Shown piece by piece: positions 19,229 through 28,141 of a stretch of DNA of 64,000 nt. A model generated the notes under the pieces. The model did no database searches. It had not been told where the DNA came from and saw nothing but the letters and a program-made list of their open reading frames with translations. Position 1 is the stretch's first letter. Every line of letters starts with the position of its first letter. Source of the stretch: a bacterium (GTDB lineage Bacteria; Elusimicrobiota; Elusimicrobia; Elusimicrobiales; UBA9959); NCBI GenBank assembly GCA_021847485.1, contig JAJZRA010000001.1, positions 25,460 through 89,459 on the forward strand, read 5' to 3'. A program made the translations under genes and the position numbers.

Positions 19229-20152
19229 TCAGGCTTTCTTCCCGTCCGGCTTTATCAGCACCGACAGCAGCATCGACAGGGCCAGGATCCCCAGCACCAC
19301 GCCGAGCGAAAGGATGGCGGGGATATGTACGAAGTCGGAGGCCAGCATCTTGCAGCCCACGTAGAACAGGATGACCGAGATGCCGGTCTTGAGATAGCGG
19401 AACAGGTCCAGCAGCGAGGCCAGGAGGAAGTACAGCGAGCGCAGGCCGACCACGGCGAAGACGTTGGAGGTGTAGACGATGAAGGCCTCCTTGGAGATGG
19501 CCAGCACCGCCGGGATCGAGTCCACCGCGAAGATCAGGTCCGAGGTCTCGATGACGAGCAGCGTGGCGAAGAGGGGGGTGGCGTAGAGCACCGCGTCCCT
19601 GCGCACGAAGAAGTCGCCGCTGCGGTCGTCCTTGGCGATGGGCATGACTTTCGCCAGCAGCTTCAGCACCGGGTTCGCGCCGGGGTCCATCTCCTCGTCC
19701 TTCTGGAAGTACATCTTGAAGGCCGTGTAGATCAGGATGGCGCCGAAGACGTAGATGATCCAGCCGAAGGCCTTTATCAGGCCGACGCCGGTGAAGATCA
19801 GGATCATGCGCATCACGACGGCGCCTATGATGCCCCAGGTCAGGATCTTCGGCTGGTACCGCTTGTCCACGCCGAAGTAGGCGAAGATCATCACGAAGAC
19901 GAACATATTGTCCATCGAGAGGGAATACTCGATGACGTAGCCCGTGAAGAACTCTATCATGCGCTCGTAGCCCAGCATGTAGCCGGTCAGGAAGCCGAAC
20001 AGCGAGGCCACCAGCACCCAGAAGCCGCAGAGCATCAGCGCTTCCTTGCGCGTGATCTCGTGCGCGCGGCCTGCCGAGAGCTTTATGTCGGCCGCGAACA
20101 GCGATGCCGCGGTGACGCCGAAGACCAGCCACATGATCTCGAGAGGTGTCAT
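19229..20152 (-). CDS. TerC/Alx-family membrane protein
   Basis: 307 residues with about nine membrane helices. Diagnostic motifs are EYSLSMDNMFVFVMIF in the first half and VIETSDLIFAVDSIPAVLAIS in the second; their acidic residues are proposed to bind metal. TerC/Alx proteins have been linked to tellurite resistance and to manganese export or metalation of exported proteins. No yybP-ykoY-type riboswitch fits in the 90 bases upstream. It ends facing the FKBP gene across the terminator. Confidence 0.93.
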   Translation of the reverse strand: MTPLEIMWLVFGVTAASLFAADIKLSAGRAHEITRKEALMLCGFWVLVASLFGFLTGYMLGYERMIEFFTGYVIEYSLSMDNMFVFVMIFAYFGVDKRYQPKILTWGIIGAVVMRMILIFTGVGLIKAFGWIIYVFGAILIYTAFKMYFQKDEEMDPGANPVLKLLAKVMPIAKDDRSGDFFVRRDAVLYATPLFATLLVIETSDLIFAVDSIPAVLAISKEAFIVYTSNVFAVVGLRSLYFLLASLLDLFRYLKTGISVILFYVGCKMLASDFVHIPAILSLGVVLGILALSMLLSVLIKPDGKKA

Positions 20153-20183
20153 GATAAAGGAGATTATATTAAATAAAGCGCGG

Positions 20184-20212
20184 TTTACTTTTACGGTGAT
20201 ATTGTCTAGAAT
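20184..20212 (+). promoter_or_regulatory. Sigma70-type promoter for the P-loop gene
   Basis: TTTACT (20184-20189), a 17-bp spacer and TAGAAT (20207-20212). A leader of ~24 bases carries a strong TAGGAGGAG ribosome site before the ATG at 20243. Confidence 0.6.
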
Positions 20213-20242
20213 TTACTGACACCATTCGGTATAGGAGGAGAA

Positions 20243-21226
20243 ATGAGCGATACGTTCGATATAGTGCTCCTGCTGGCCCTGCCCGCTTCCGGCAAGTCCG
20301 AAGTGCGGCGCTTCCTGGCCAACATCGAGCCCGAGAGGCTTACGAAAGAATTCCACATCGGCCCCAACCTGCAGCTGGACGACTTTCCGTACGTCCATAT
20401 GATGCGCCGCGCCGACGACGAGCTCGGCAAGCTCGGCAAGGCTCGCATGTTCTTCAAGAGCGGCGACAAGCCGTTCATCGACCCCAAGGACTGGGGGACC
20501 CTGATCCACCTCCTCAACGAGGATTACCACGACCTGATGAAGAAGAACGTCGTGAAGGCGGATTCCGCCGCCGACCTGCTGATGCGCCGCATCGACAAGG
20601 CCGGCGAGAAGGCCAAGCTCGCCCCGCGCCTGGCGAAACTGGACAAGGACACCTGGACCAAGGTGGCCCAGGCCCTGGAAAAGGAAGCGAGGGCGATGCT
20701 CGACGAGAAGCACGCCGCCTACCCCGCCTCGTTCGAGGGCAAGACCATAGTCATCGAGGCCGCCCGCGGCGGTCCGGACAAATCGACCTTCCCTCTGCAG
20801 GACCCGCTCGGTTACCAGTACTCGCTGCGCGAGCTGGACCCCGAGATCCTCAAGCGCGCCGTGATCCTCTACGTCTGGGTCACCCCGGAGGAGAGCCGCC
20901 GCAAGAACACGGCCCGCACCAACCCGAACGACCCGGGCTCGATCCTGCACCACGGCGTGCCGATGGAAGTGATGCTCAACGACTACGGCTGCGACGACAT
21001 GGACTACCTCGAGAAGACCTCCGAAGTGCCCGGCACGATCACCGTGGCCAACGGCGGCGTGAAGTACCACGTCCCGATAGGCCGCTTCGACAACCGCGTG
21101 GACAAGACCTCGTTCCTGCGCGTCGACAAGAAGGACTGGGACCCGAAGATGGTGGCCGACGTCACCAGCGGCATCAAGGGAGCTACCGACAAGCTGTACT
21201 CGATGCTGGCCGCCGCCCGGAAGTAA
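20243..21226 (+). CDS. Unidentified P-loop NTPase/kinase-like protein
   Basis: 327 residues, no signal peptide or membrane helix. Near the N-terminus the sequence LLLALPASGKSEVRRFL gives a Walker A loop (Ala12 to Ser19, AxxxxGKS). The strand-loop arrangement and the later TIVIEAARGGPDK and ILYVWVTPEESRRKN segments resemble small-molecule kinases or zeta-toxin-like P-loop enzymes. I do not recognise a family that covers the whole length. The gene stands alone between its own promoter with a very strong ribosome site and a bidirectional terminator, so it is probably well expressed. Function unknown. Confidence 0.75.
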   Translation: MSDTFDIVLLLALPASGKSEVRRFLANIEPERLTKEFHIGPNLQLDDFPYVHMMRRADDELGKLGKARMFFKSGDKPFIDPKDWGTLIHLLNEDYHDLMKKNVVKADSAADLLMRRIDKAGEKAKLAPRLAKLDKDTWTKVAQALEKEARAMLDEKHAAYPASFEGKTIVIEAARGGPDKSTFPLQDPLGYQYSLRELDPEILKRAVILYVWVTPEESRRKNTARTNPNDPGSILHHGVPMEVMLNDYGCDDMDYLEKTSEVPGTITVANGGVKYHVPIGRFDNRVDKTSFLRVDKKDWDPKMVADVTSGIKGATDKLYSMLAAARK

Positions 21227-21243
21227 GGGCGTACGGCGAAAAA

Positions 21244-21281
21244 GAAGAGGGCCCCGGCGAAAACCGGGGCCCTTCTCTTTT
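21244..21281. terminator. Bidirectional rho-independent terminator
   Basis: GAGGGCCCCGG, loop CGAAAA, CCGGGGCCCTTC, with a T-rich tail on the plus strand and CTTCTTTTT on the minus strand. It lies between the convergent P-loop and permease genes and can serve both. Confidence 0.85.
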
Positions 21282-21294
21282 GCCGGGACGGCGG

Positions 21295-22764
21295 CTATTT
21301 GTTCCAGTCGTCGGCGGGGGCGGGGGCCAGCCGGCTGTTGTGGCGGCCGTAGAAGAAGTAGATCGCCAGGCCGATGCCCATCCAGACTATCAGCCGCAGC
21401 CAGGTGGCCAGCGGCAGCATGAACATCTGCCCGACGGTGATCAGGATGCCCAGGGCCGGCACCAGCGGCACCAGCGGGGTCTTGAACGGCCGGGCGAGGT
21501 CCGGGTGGGTCCGCCTGAGCACTATGATGCTGGCGCAGACTATCGCGAAGGCGAGCAGCGTGCCGATCGAGACCATCTCGCCGAGCGCGCCTATCGGGAA
21601 CAGCCCGCCGAACACCGCCGCCACCGCGCCGGTCGCCATCGTGGTGACGTGCGGCGTGCGGAACTTCGGGTGCACCTTCGAGAAGAAGGGGGGCAGCAGG
21701 CCGTCCATCGCCATCGCGTAGAAGATGCGCGGCTGGCCCAGCAGCAGTACCAGCATCACCGAGGAGAGGCCCGCTATCGCGCCTATCTTGATGAACTTGC
21801 GCAGCCAGAAGAGCTGGGGACCGGCGGCGTTGACGCCGACGGCGATCGGGTCGGGGACGTTGAGCAGGTCGAACTTCACGATGCCGGTCAGCACCAGCGC
21901 TACGGCGATGTAGAGCACCGTGCAGACGGCCAGCGACGCGAGGATGCCTATCGGCATGTCGCGCTGCGGGTTCTTGGCCTCCTGCGCGGCCGTCGAGACC
22001 GCGTCGAAGCCTATGTAGGCGAAGAAGATCACGCCCGCGGCCCGGAAGACGCCGCTCCAGCCGAACTGGCCGAAAGTGCCGGTGTTGGCCGGCATGAACG
22101 GGTCCCAGTTGGCCCGGTTTATGTAGGCGACGCCGAAGACGATGAACAGGATGACCACCGTGACCTTGGCGAACACCGCGAAGTCGTTGACGGTGGCGGA
22201 CTCCTGGATGCCGATCACCAGCAGGCCGGTCACCACGGCGATGATCAGCACGGCGGGCAGGTTGATGATCCCGCCGGTGGCGGCCCAGCCGGTGGCGGGG
22301 TCGAACGCGAACGGCGCGCTCGACAGCGCGGCCGGGATATTGATCCCGAAGTCTTTCAGGAAGCTTACGACGTAGCCGCTCCAGCCGACGGAGACGGCCG
22401 CGGCGCCGAACAGGTACTCGAGGATCAGGTCCCAGCCGATGATCCAGGCCAGCAGTTCGCCTATCGTCGCGTAGGAATAGGTATAGGCGGAGCCGGCTAT
22501 CGGGATCATCGAGGCGAACTCGGCGTAGCAGAGGCCGGCGAAAGCGCAGCCTACGGCCGAGATGATGAACGACAGCACGATGGCGGGGCCGGCGTACTGC
22601 GCGGCCGCCTGGCCGGTCAGCACGAAGATGCCCGCGCCTATGATGCCGCCGATGCCGAGCAGCGTGAGGTTCATCGCGCCGAGCGCGCGCTTGAGCGAAT
22701 GCTCCTTCTCCGACGCCTGCTCCATCAGCGCGGCCAAGGATTTCTTCCTGAACAATGCCTGCAT
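21295..22764 (-). CDS. APC-superfamily amino-acid permease (YfnA/CAT-like)
   Basis: 489 residues with 12-13 membrane helices. Helix 1 has the substrate motif GIGGIIGAGIFVLTG. Later segments include CYAEFASMIPIAGSAYTYSY, FFAYIGFDAVSTAAQEAKNPQRDMP and RTHPDLARPFKTPLVP, all typical of the cationic-amino-acid-transporter (CAT/YfnA) branch. It probably imports an amino acid by proton symport or exchange; the substrate is not clear. A GGGAGG ribosome site precedes the ATG. It is monocistronic on the minus strand. Confidence 0.92.
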   Translation of the reverse strand: MQALFRKKSLAALMEQASEKEHSLKRALGAMNLTLLGIGGIIGAGIFVLTGQAAAQYAGPAIVLSFIISAVGCAFAGLCYAEFASMIPIAGSAYTYSYATIGELLAWIIGWDLILEYLFGAAAVSVGWSGYVVSFLKDFGINIPAALSSAPFAFDPATGWAATGGIINLPAVLIIAVVTGLLVIGIQESATVNDFAVFAKVTVVILFIVFGVAYINRANWDPFMPANTGTFGQFGWSGVFRAAGVIFFAYIGFDAVSTAAQEAKNPQRDMPIGILASLAVCTVLYIAVALVLTGIVKFDLLNVPDPIAVGVNAAGPQLFWLRKFIKIGAIAGLSSVMLVLLLGQPRIFYAMAMDGLLPPFFSKVHPKFRTPHVTTMATGAVAAVFGGLFPIGALGEMVSIGTLLAFAIVCASIIVLRRTHPDLARPFKTPLVPLVPALGILITVGQMFMLPLATWLRLIVWMGIGLAIYFFYGRHNSRLAPAPADDWNK

Positions 22765-22865
22765 AAGCCTCCCTGAAGATACGGAATAGCGGAAATACTA
22801 CTAATTTCTCCCGTCGGGCGCAAGGCGGAGCCCGTCGTGAGGGGGGCGGTATCCCGCCTCGGGTT

Positions 22866-22894
22866 TTGAAATTCCGTTAAAATTACTATATAAT
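22866..22894 (+). promoter_or_regulatory. Promoter of tRNA-Thr
   Basis: TTGAAA (22866-22871), a 17-bp spacer and TATAAT (22889-22894), 11 bases before the tRNA 5' end: a near-consensus sigma70 promoter. Confidence 0.75.
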
Positions 22895-22905
22895 TATATT
22901 CCATT

Positions 22906-22977
22906 GCCGAGGTAGCTCAATGGTAGAGCATTCGCTTCGTAAGCGACAGGTTGTGGGTTCGAGTCCCATCCTCGGCT
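22906..22977 (+). tRNA. tRNA-Thr (CGT)
   Basis: 72 bases. The acceptor stem is GCCGAGG/CCTCGGC with discriminator T; D arm GCTC/GAGC, T arm with TTCGAGT loop. The anticodon loop TTCGTAA gives CGT, reading ACG threonine codons. The CCA end is not encoded, unlike the initiator tRNA at 15808. The outermost anticodon-stem pair is T27/C43, a mismatch. Confidence 0.92.
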
Positions 22978-23034
22978 GAAGATCTTTCCGTGAACCAGGG
23001 GTTTGGCCCGTCCTTTCCGCGTTCCTCCGCTACC

Positions 23035-25416
23035 ATGTCAAAGAAAAACATCCCGTCCCCCGCAGAGTTCGACGACGTCAGCTTCGCGCCCGGGGTCAGC
23101 TTCGCGCGCAAGGTCATCTGGTGGTGGCTGCCGCTGCTGTACCTGCTGATCTCGGACACGTTCTACCTGCGCACCTACGATTCGGCGCAGGTGAAGATCA
23201 CGCTGCTGCAGATGGGCGGCATCGGCCTGATAGGGCTGTGGGCCTCGCTGCTGCTGCTCGAGGGGCGCCGCGCCTTCCGCCGCGAGGATTTCATCTTCCT
23301 GGCCCCGTTCTTCGCCTACCTGCTCTACGTGGTGGTCTCGTTCACGCACGCGCCCTACAAGGGCCCCAGCGTAGACGACTTCGTCCGCTACATCATCTAC
23401 ATGTCGATCACGCTGATCGTGGTGCGGGAGTTCACCACCGAAGCCATCGACCGCCTGACGAAGGTGCTGATCATCACGGCCTACATCGCCGTCCTCTACG
23501 GCGTAGTTCAGTTCCTCGACTTCCACTTCTTCCCGCCGAAAGAACAGGGGCCCGGCCTGGACCCGTTCGTCTGGCGCGGGGCTTTCGGGCGCCGCATCTT
23601 CTCCACCTACGGCAATCCCAACTTCTTCGGCAACTTCCTGGTGCTGATCTTCCCTATCGCGCTGACGCAGTTCATGAAGAAGCGTTCGGTCTTCCTGCTG
23701 CCGCTGGTGCTGCTGGACCTGTTCTGCCTCTACGCCACCGAGACCAAGGGCGCGCTGCTGGGCTTCGGCATTTCGTCGTTCCTGTTCCTGGTGTTCTACA
23801 GCTACTTCTTCCTGCGCGACAGGCTGCCTATCAGCCGTCCCAAGTTCCTGGGGCTCGCGCTGCTGCTGCCGCTTACGGCCGTCCTCGTGATCTACAAGAT
23901 AGGCAACCCCATCTCCTACAGTTTCCGCATCAACACCTGGCTGTCCACCTGGGAAATGGTGGAGTCCCACCCGCTCGTCGGCCTGGGCGTGGGCAGTTTC
24001 AAGGTGATCTACCCGGCCTACCGCCGGCCGGCGATCTTCCACCTCGAGGGCAAGCATAACACCGAGACCGACCACGCCGAGGAGGAACACCTCGAGCAGT
24101 GGATGGACAACGGCCTTATAGGCATGGGGCTCTACCTGTGGGTCATAGTCTTCGTGACCGTGGTGGGCCTCCGGGCGCTGGGCGTTATGACGGAAGGACT
24201 TAAAGGCTCCAGGCCGCCGCCGGTGGCCTACGACCTGCTCGGCTACCTCACCGCGCTGCTGGGCATGCTCATCCATAACTTTACCGACGTCAGCATGCGC
24301 TTCGTCTCCTCGGGCGTCTACCTGGGCCTGCTGCCCGGCGTCATCATCAACCTGGCCCGCGGCCACGCGCTGTGGGAACTGCATTACAAGGACGAGGCCG
24401 CCGCCCCCAAGGCCGACCAGGGCCCCGCGCCTTTCTCCTGGGGGCTCTGGGCGGCCAGGGCCGCCGCCCTGTGCGCCCTGTTCTACACGGCTTTCCTCGT
24501 GCTCAGCCAGTTCGACGGGCTGCAGGGCCCGCTGCGCAACTACGTCGCCACCGGCGAGATCCTGCAGTGGTACATCTCCTGGGCGCTGATGCTGTTCTGC
24601 GTGGGCGGCGCCGTCTACGCCTTCGGCAACGTGCTGCTGCGGGGCCTGTCCCCGGCGGTCCCGGTGGTGGTGATCCTCGTCATGTTCCCGATCTACTACT
24701 TCTGGGGCTGGTTCAAGGGCGACGTCTACCACAACATGGCCATCTACTTCTCCAAGCAGGGCAAGTGGGAGGACGCGATCAGCTATTACGAGAAGGTCAA
24801 CAAGCTCAACCCCAGTTTCATCATGCCCTACTACTTCACGGGCAACGTGTTCAACGACCGCTTCAACATGCAGAAGAGCTATCACCCCGAGTGGGGCGAC
24901 AGGAACGAGGTTCCCCGGGACGACTTCGAGCGCGCGATGGCGGCCTACGAGAAGGCCCGGGCGCTGGCGCCGAACTACGTGCAGATGCATCACCAGGTCG
25001 GCACGCTCTACCTGAAGATGTACGAGTACTACATGCGGGCCGGCAAGCCGCAGGAGGCCGCGCTCTACCTGGACAAGGCCCTCGCGCGCCTGAACCTCTA
25101 CGAGAACCTCGACCCGGTCTACCCGCTCAACTACTACCGGAAGGCGCAGGCCTATATAATGAAGCGCGACCTCCCGGCGGCGGAACGGGAGTATCTCAAC
25201 AACATCTACGCGTGGCGCTGCTACGTCAAAGGCCACCTGCACGAGTCGCCCGAGGCCTACACCAACCTGGGCAACGTCCAGTACGCCCTGGGTAAGTACC
25301 GGGAGGCCGCCGAGAGCTACCGGAAGGCGCTCGCGCTGGACCCCGCCTACGAGCAGGCCAGGCGCAACCTCGGCATAGTCCTGGGGCGGCTGCCGGCCGC
25401 CCAGGCCCGGAAATAG
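23035..25416 (+). CDS. O-antigen-ligase/Wzy-like membrane protein with C-terminal TPRs (first of two)
   Basis: 793 residues from the ATG at 23035; an in-frame start further upstream would lie inside tRNA-Thr. About twelve membrane helices with the WaaL/Wzy signature region GNPNFFGNFLVLIFPIAL and, in the large periplasmic loop, ESHPLVGLGVGSFKVIYPAYRR and a conserved TDHAEEEHLEQWMDNGLIGMGLYLW. After a last helix (~550-570) the C-terminal ~210 residues form TPR-like repeats (KWEDAISYYEKVNKLNP, KYREAAESYRKALALDP). Such proteins ligate or polymerise glycans on the periplasmic side; the TPR tail may bind partner proteins. Six bases separate it from its paralogue. Confidence 0.88.
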   Translation: MSKKNIPSPAEFDDVSFAPGVSFARKVIWWWLPLLYLLISDTFYLRTYDSAQVKITLLQMGGIGLIGLWASLLLLEGRRAFRREDFIFLAPFFAYLLYVVVSFTHAPYKGPSVDDFVRYIIYMSITLIVVREFTTEAIDRLTKVLIITAYIAVLYGVVQFLDFHFFPPKEQGPGLDPFVWRGAFGRRIFSTYGNPNFFGNFLVLIFPIALTQFMKKRSVFLLPLVLLDLFCLYATETKGALLGFGISSFLFLVFYSYFFLRDRLPISRPKFLGLALLLPLTAVLVIYKIGNPISYSFRINTWLSTWEMVESHPLVGLGVGSFKVIYPAYRRPAIFHLEGKHNTETDHAEEEHLEQWMDNGLIGMGLYLWVIVFVTVVGLRALGVMTEGLKGSRPPPVAYDLLGYLTALLGMLIHNFTDVSMRFVSSGVYLGLLPGVIINLARGHALWELHYKDEAAAPKADQGPAPFSWGLWAARAAALCALFYTAFLVLSQFDGLQGPLRNYVATGEILQWYISWALMLFCVGGAVYAFGNVLLRGLSPAVPVVVILVMFPIYYFWGWFKGDVYHNMAIYFSKQGKWEDAISYYEKVNKLNPSFIMPYYFTGNVFNDRFNMQKSYHPEWGDRNEVPRDDFERAMAAYEKARALAPNYVQMHHQVGTLYLKMYEYYMRAGKPQEAALYLDKALARLNLYENLDPVYPLNYYRKAQAYIMKRDLPAAEREYLNNIYAWRCYVKGHLHESPEAYTNLGNVQYALGKYREAAESYRKALALDPAYEQARRNLGIVLGRLPAAQARK

Positions 25417-25422
25417 CCGGCG

Positions 25423-28041
25423 ATGCAGGCCCAGGACGACAAACTCCCTGTCCGGCGCGGCCTGCTGGCCGCGCTGCTGACGGCGGCGTTCTTCGTCGCC
25501 CCGCTGCTGTTCTTTACGGGGCTCACGCGCAACCCGTACTACCTGCAGATCGTCATCCTCAACCTCGCCCTGCTCGGCGCGTCGGCCCTCTTTCTCCTCG
25601 CGTCGCTCAGGCGCGGGACCTGGCTGCTGCCGCGGGCCGCGGCCTCGCGGCCTTTAGCCGCCCTGGGGCTGATCTACCTGGCTTCTTTCCTTCTGTCCTG
25701 GTTCGGCCACGCCCCGTTCTTCCGGCCCGCCATGGCCTCCGAAGGGCTCAAGGCGGGGCTTTTCTTCCTGATCAACGTCGCGGCGGTCTTCTACCTCTCT
25801 TACTCCGTGCCTTTCGCCGGCGAGGGGGAGGAGGAGCCCCGGGCCGGAAGGTGGCTGGCGCTGGTCCTGGGCTGGGGCGCGCTGTGGCTGCTGTTCCCGT
25901 TCCTGCGCACCCCTCCGGCCGGCAACGGGCTGCTCGATCGGCTGCTGGACCCGTACGGCCTGCTGGTCTGGGCCGCCGGCTTCGCCGCCGTGTGGGCCCT
26001 GGTCCGGCGCTGCCGCCAGGAGGACGTCCTGCACCTGGCCCTCGCGGCGGGCGTCATCGCGTCGCTCTACGGCATCCTCGAGTACTTCCACGTCGAAGTG
26101 GTCTGGGCGAAACTGATAAACCCGTACGGCAACCGCTCCGTCTCCACGTTCGGAAATCCGAACTTCATCTCCACTTACGTCGTCATCCTGCTGCCGCTGG
26201 CGGTCTCGCTCCTGCTTAAGGCCCGGGGCGCGGCCCAGCGCTGGTTCTACGGACTCGCGGTCCTGTCCTACGAGGGCATGCTGATGTGCAGCCTGACCCG
26301 CTCCTCCTGGATAGGCGCGGCGGCGGCGCTGGCCCTCCTGTTCTCGTTCCGCTCCCACCGGGAGGCCCTGAAGGCCGGCAGGCGCTTCCTCTACCCTTTC
26401 TTCGGCGCCGCGCTGCTGCTGCTGCTCTTCTGGCCCGCCAGCTCGCTCAAACCCCTGAGTTCGGGCCTGCTGGACAGGGTCTCGGAAGCGGTGACGAACG
26501 TGAATTCCCCGTCCGACATAAACCTCGCCGGCGACACGGGCAGGGTCTACGCCTCGCTGCACCAGCGCCTGCTGATCTGGACCAGCGCCTGGCAGATGGG
26601 CCTGCAGGACCCGCTGCTCGGCAACGGTTGGGGGCAGTTCGAGCTCTTCTATCCCTTCTTCCAGGGGCGCCTGATGCTGGCCTACCCGATGGCGCGCGGC
26701 CTGCGCACCCACGCCAATAACGCGCATAACGAGGTCCTAGAGCAGTGGTCGCAGGCCGGCATTCTCGGCCTCGGGGCTTTCCTCTGGCTGCTGGTGGTCC
26801 TGTTCGGCGGCTTCCTGCGCTTCTACCGGTCCGCCGGGCCGGAGGCCGCCTATCCGGCGGTGCCGCTGGCGGCCGGGCTGGCCGGCGCGCTCGCCGACAA
26901 CATGCTCAACGTTTCCCTGCATTTCGCGGTGCCGGCCCTCGCCTTCTGGTGGGTGGCCGGGGCGCTCGCGCGGCGGACGGCCGGGGCCGTCCAGCGCGGG
27001 CCGTGGGCCCGTCCCCGCCTCTCAGCGGTCCTCGCCTGGGCGCTGCTCGGGGCCTGCCTGGCCGGGGCCTGGTTCTGGCAGCGCCAGTTCAAGAGGGAGT
27101 TCCTCTACTTCGAAGGCTTCCGGGCCATGCGGGCCGGCGACGCGCGGGGCGCGGCGGAGAGCCTGTTCGGGGCGTGGCAGGCGCACCCGCGCGAGGTCAA
27201 CAGCAACTACGAGATGGGCAACGCCTACGTGCGCTCCGGGGACGAGCAGAAAGGTCTGTGGGCCTACGGCGAAGCGCTCAAGTCCAACGCCGGTTACGAC
27301 GAGATCTACTTCAACAGGGCCATAGTTCTCAAACGCCTGGGCCGCCTGGCCGAGGCCCGCGCCGACCTGCGGGCCTCCACGCTGATCAACCCGATGAACC
27401 TGACCGCCTGGCAGGCGCTCGCCGAGGCTTACCTGACCGACCCGGGGAAGGCCGCGCTCGCGCCGGAGGCCGTCGCCGACTTTTCCGAGGCGGTCAGGGT
27501 CTTCCCGCACGACGGGAATCTCTGGAACACGCTTGGGTATTTCTACACGCTGGCCAAGGACTACAAAGCCGCCCGCGACGCCTACGGGAGGGGGGTCCTG
27601 GAGGACCCGGAGAACCGCATGCTCGCCGAGAACCTGGCCGGCGTCTCGCGGCAGCTCGGGACCGTCAACGACCCGGACCTGGCCTGGCTGGCCGCCTATT
27701 CCAGGCTGGCGGCCTCGCTCTCCGGGACGCCCGGGCCGGGGGACCTGAAAGCGGCCGACGGGCTGGTGGCCGCGCACCCCGGCAACGTGAAAGCCCTGGC
27801 GCTGCGCGCCAAGCTGCTCTTCAAGGCCGGCCGTCTCGACGAGGCCGCCGCGGACCTGAGGGCGGTGCTGGCCGAGGACTACGCCGACAACTCGGCCCGC
27901 TACGGGCTGGCGGTTATCCTGGAAAAGAAGGGGGACCTGAAAGGCGCGGCGGCGCAGTGGCGCGCTTTCCTGGAGCTGGAGCCGGGCAACTCCGCGGTCG
28001 CGGCGCGCCTGAAGGCGGATTCGCAAGGACCGGCGCGCTGA
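25423..28041 (+). CDS. O-antigen-ligase/Wzy-like membrane protein with C-terminal TPRs (second of two)
   Basis: 872 residues with the same plan as its upstream neighbour: 12-13 helices, TFGNPNFISTYVVILLPLAVSLLL, a loop with DPLLGNGWGQFELFYP, and NNAHNEVLEQWSQAGILGLGAFLWLLVV. A TPR domain follows from about residue 560 (ANYEMGNAY-like and GDLKGAAAQWRAFLELEPGN units). The two proteins are clearly related but diverged, so this is an old tandem duplication. Two ligases side by side could act on different acceptors or as a polymerase-ligase pair; the sequence cannot tell. Confidence 0.88.
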   Translation: MQAQDDKLPVRRGLLAALLTAAFFVAPLLFFTGLTRNPYYLQIVILNLALLGASALFLLASLRRGTWLLPRAAASRPLAALGLIYLASFLLSWFGHAPFFRPAMASEGLKAGLFFLINVAAVFYLSYSVPFAGEGEEEPRAGRWLALVLGWGALWLLFPFLRTPPAGNGLLDRLLDPYGLLVWAAGFAAVWALVRRCRQEDVLHLALAAGVIASLYGILEYFHVEVVWAKLINPYGNRSVSTFGNPNFISTYVVILLPLAVSLLLKARGAAQRWFYGLAVLSYEGMLMCSLTRSSWIGAAAALALLFSFRSHREALKAGRRFLYPFFGAALLLLLFWPASSLKPLSSGLLDRVSEAVTNVNSPSDINLAGDTGRVYASLHQRLLIWTSAWQMGLQDPLLGNGWGQFELFYPFFQGRLMLAYPMARGLRTHANNAHNEVLEQWSQAGILGLGAFLWLLVVLFGGFLRFYRSAGPEAAYPAVPLAAGLAGALADNMLNVSLHFAVPALAFWWVAGALARRTAGAVQRGPWARPRLSAVLAWALLGACLAGAWFWQRQFKREFLYFEGFRAMRAGDARGAAESLFGAWQAHPREVNSNYEMGNAYVRSGDEQKGLWAYGEALKSNAGYDEIYFNRAIVLKRLGRLAEARADLRASTLINPMNLTAWQALAEAYLTDPGKAALAPEAVADFSEAVRVFPHDGNLWNTLGYFYTLAKDYKAARDAYGRGVLEDPENRMLAENLAGVSRQLGTVNDPDLAWLAAYSRLAASLSGTPGPGDLKAADGLVAAHPGNVKALALRAKLLFKAGRLDEAAADLRAVLAEDYADNSARYGLAVILEKKGDLKGAAAQWRAFLELEPGNSAVAARLKADSQGPAR

Positions 28042-28141
28042 GCAGGTCAAAAACCTGTAACAATCCTGTAATAATTAGGCAAACAGGAAAAGGTTGAATA
28101 TAGACGCGGAGGGCCCGGTACGGCCCCGCGGAGCTTTTAAA

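Noticed and set aside
20153-20242. Manganese (yybP-ykoY) riboswitch upstream of the TerC gene
   Set aside because: Only 90 bp separate the divergent genes, they are AT-rich and hold a promoter for the plus-strand gene; no paired helices of the riboswitch core are visible.
22917-23159. Minus-strand open frame with EDGTRTHNLSLTKRMLYH
   Set aside because: It is the antisense of tRNA-Thr and the start of the neighbouring gene, another classic false protein.
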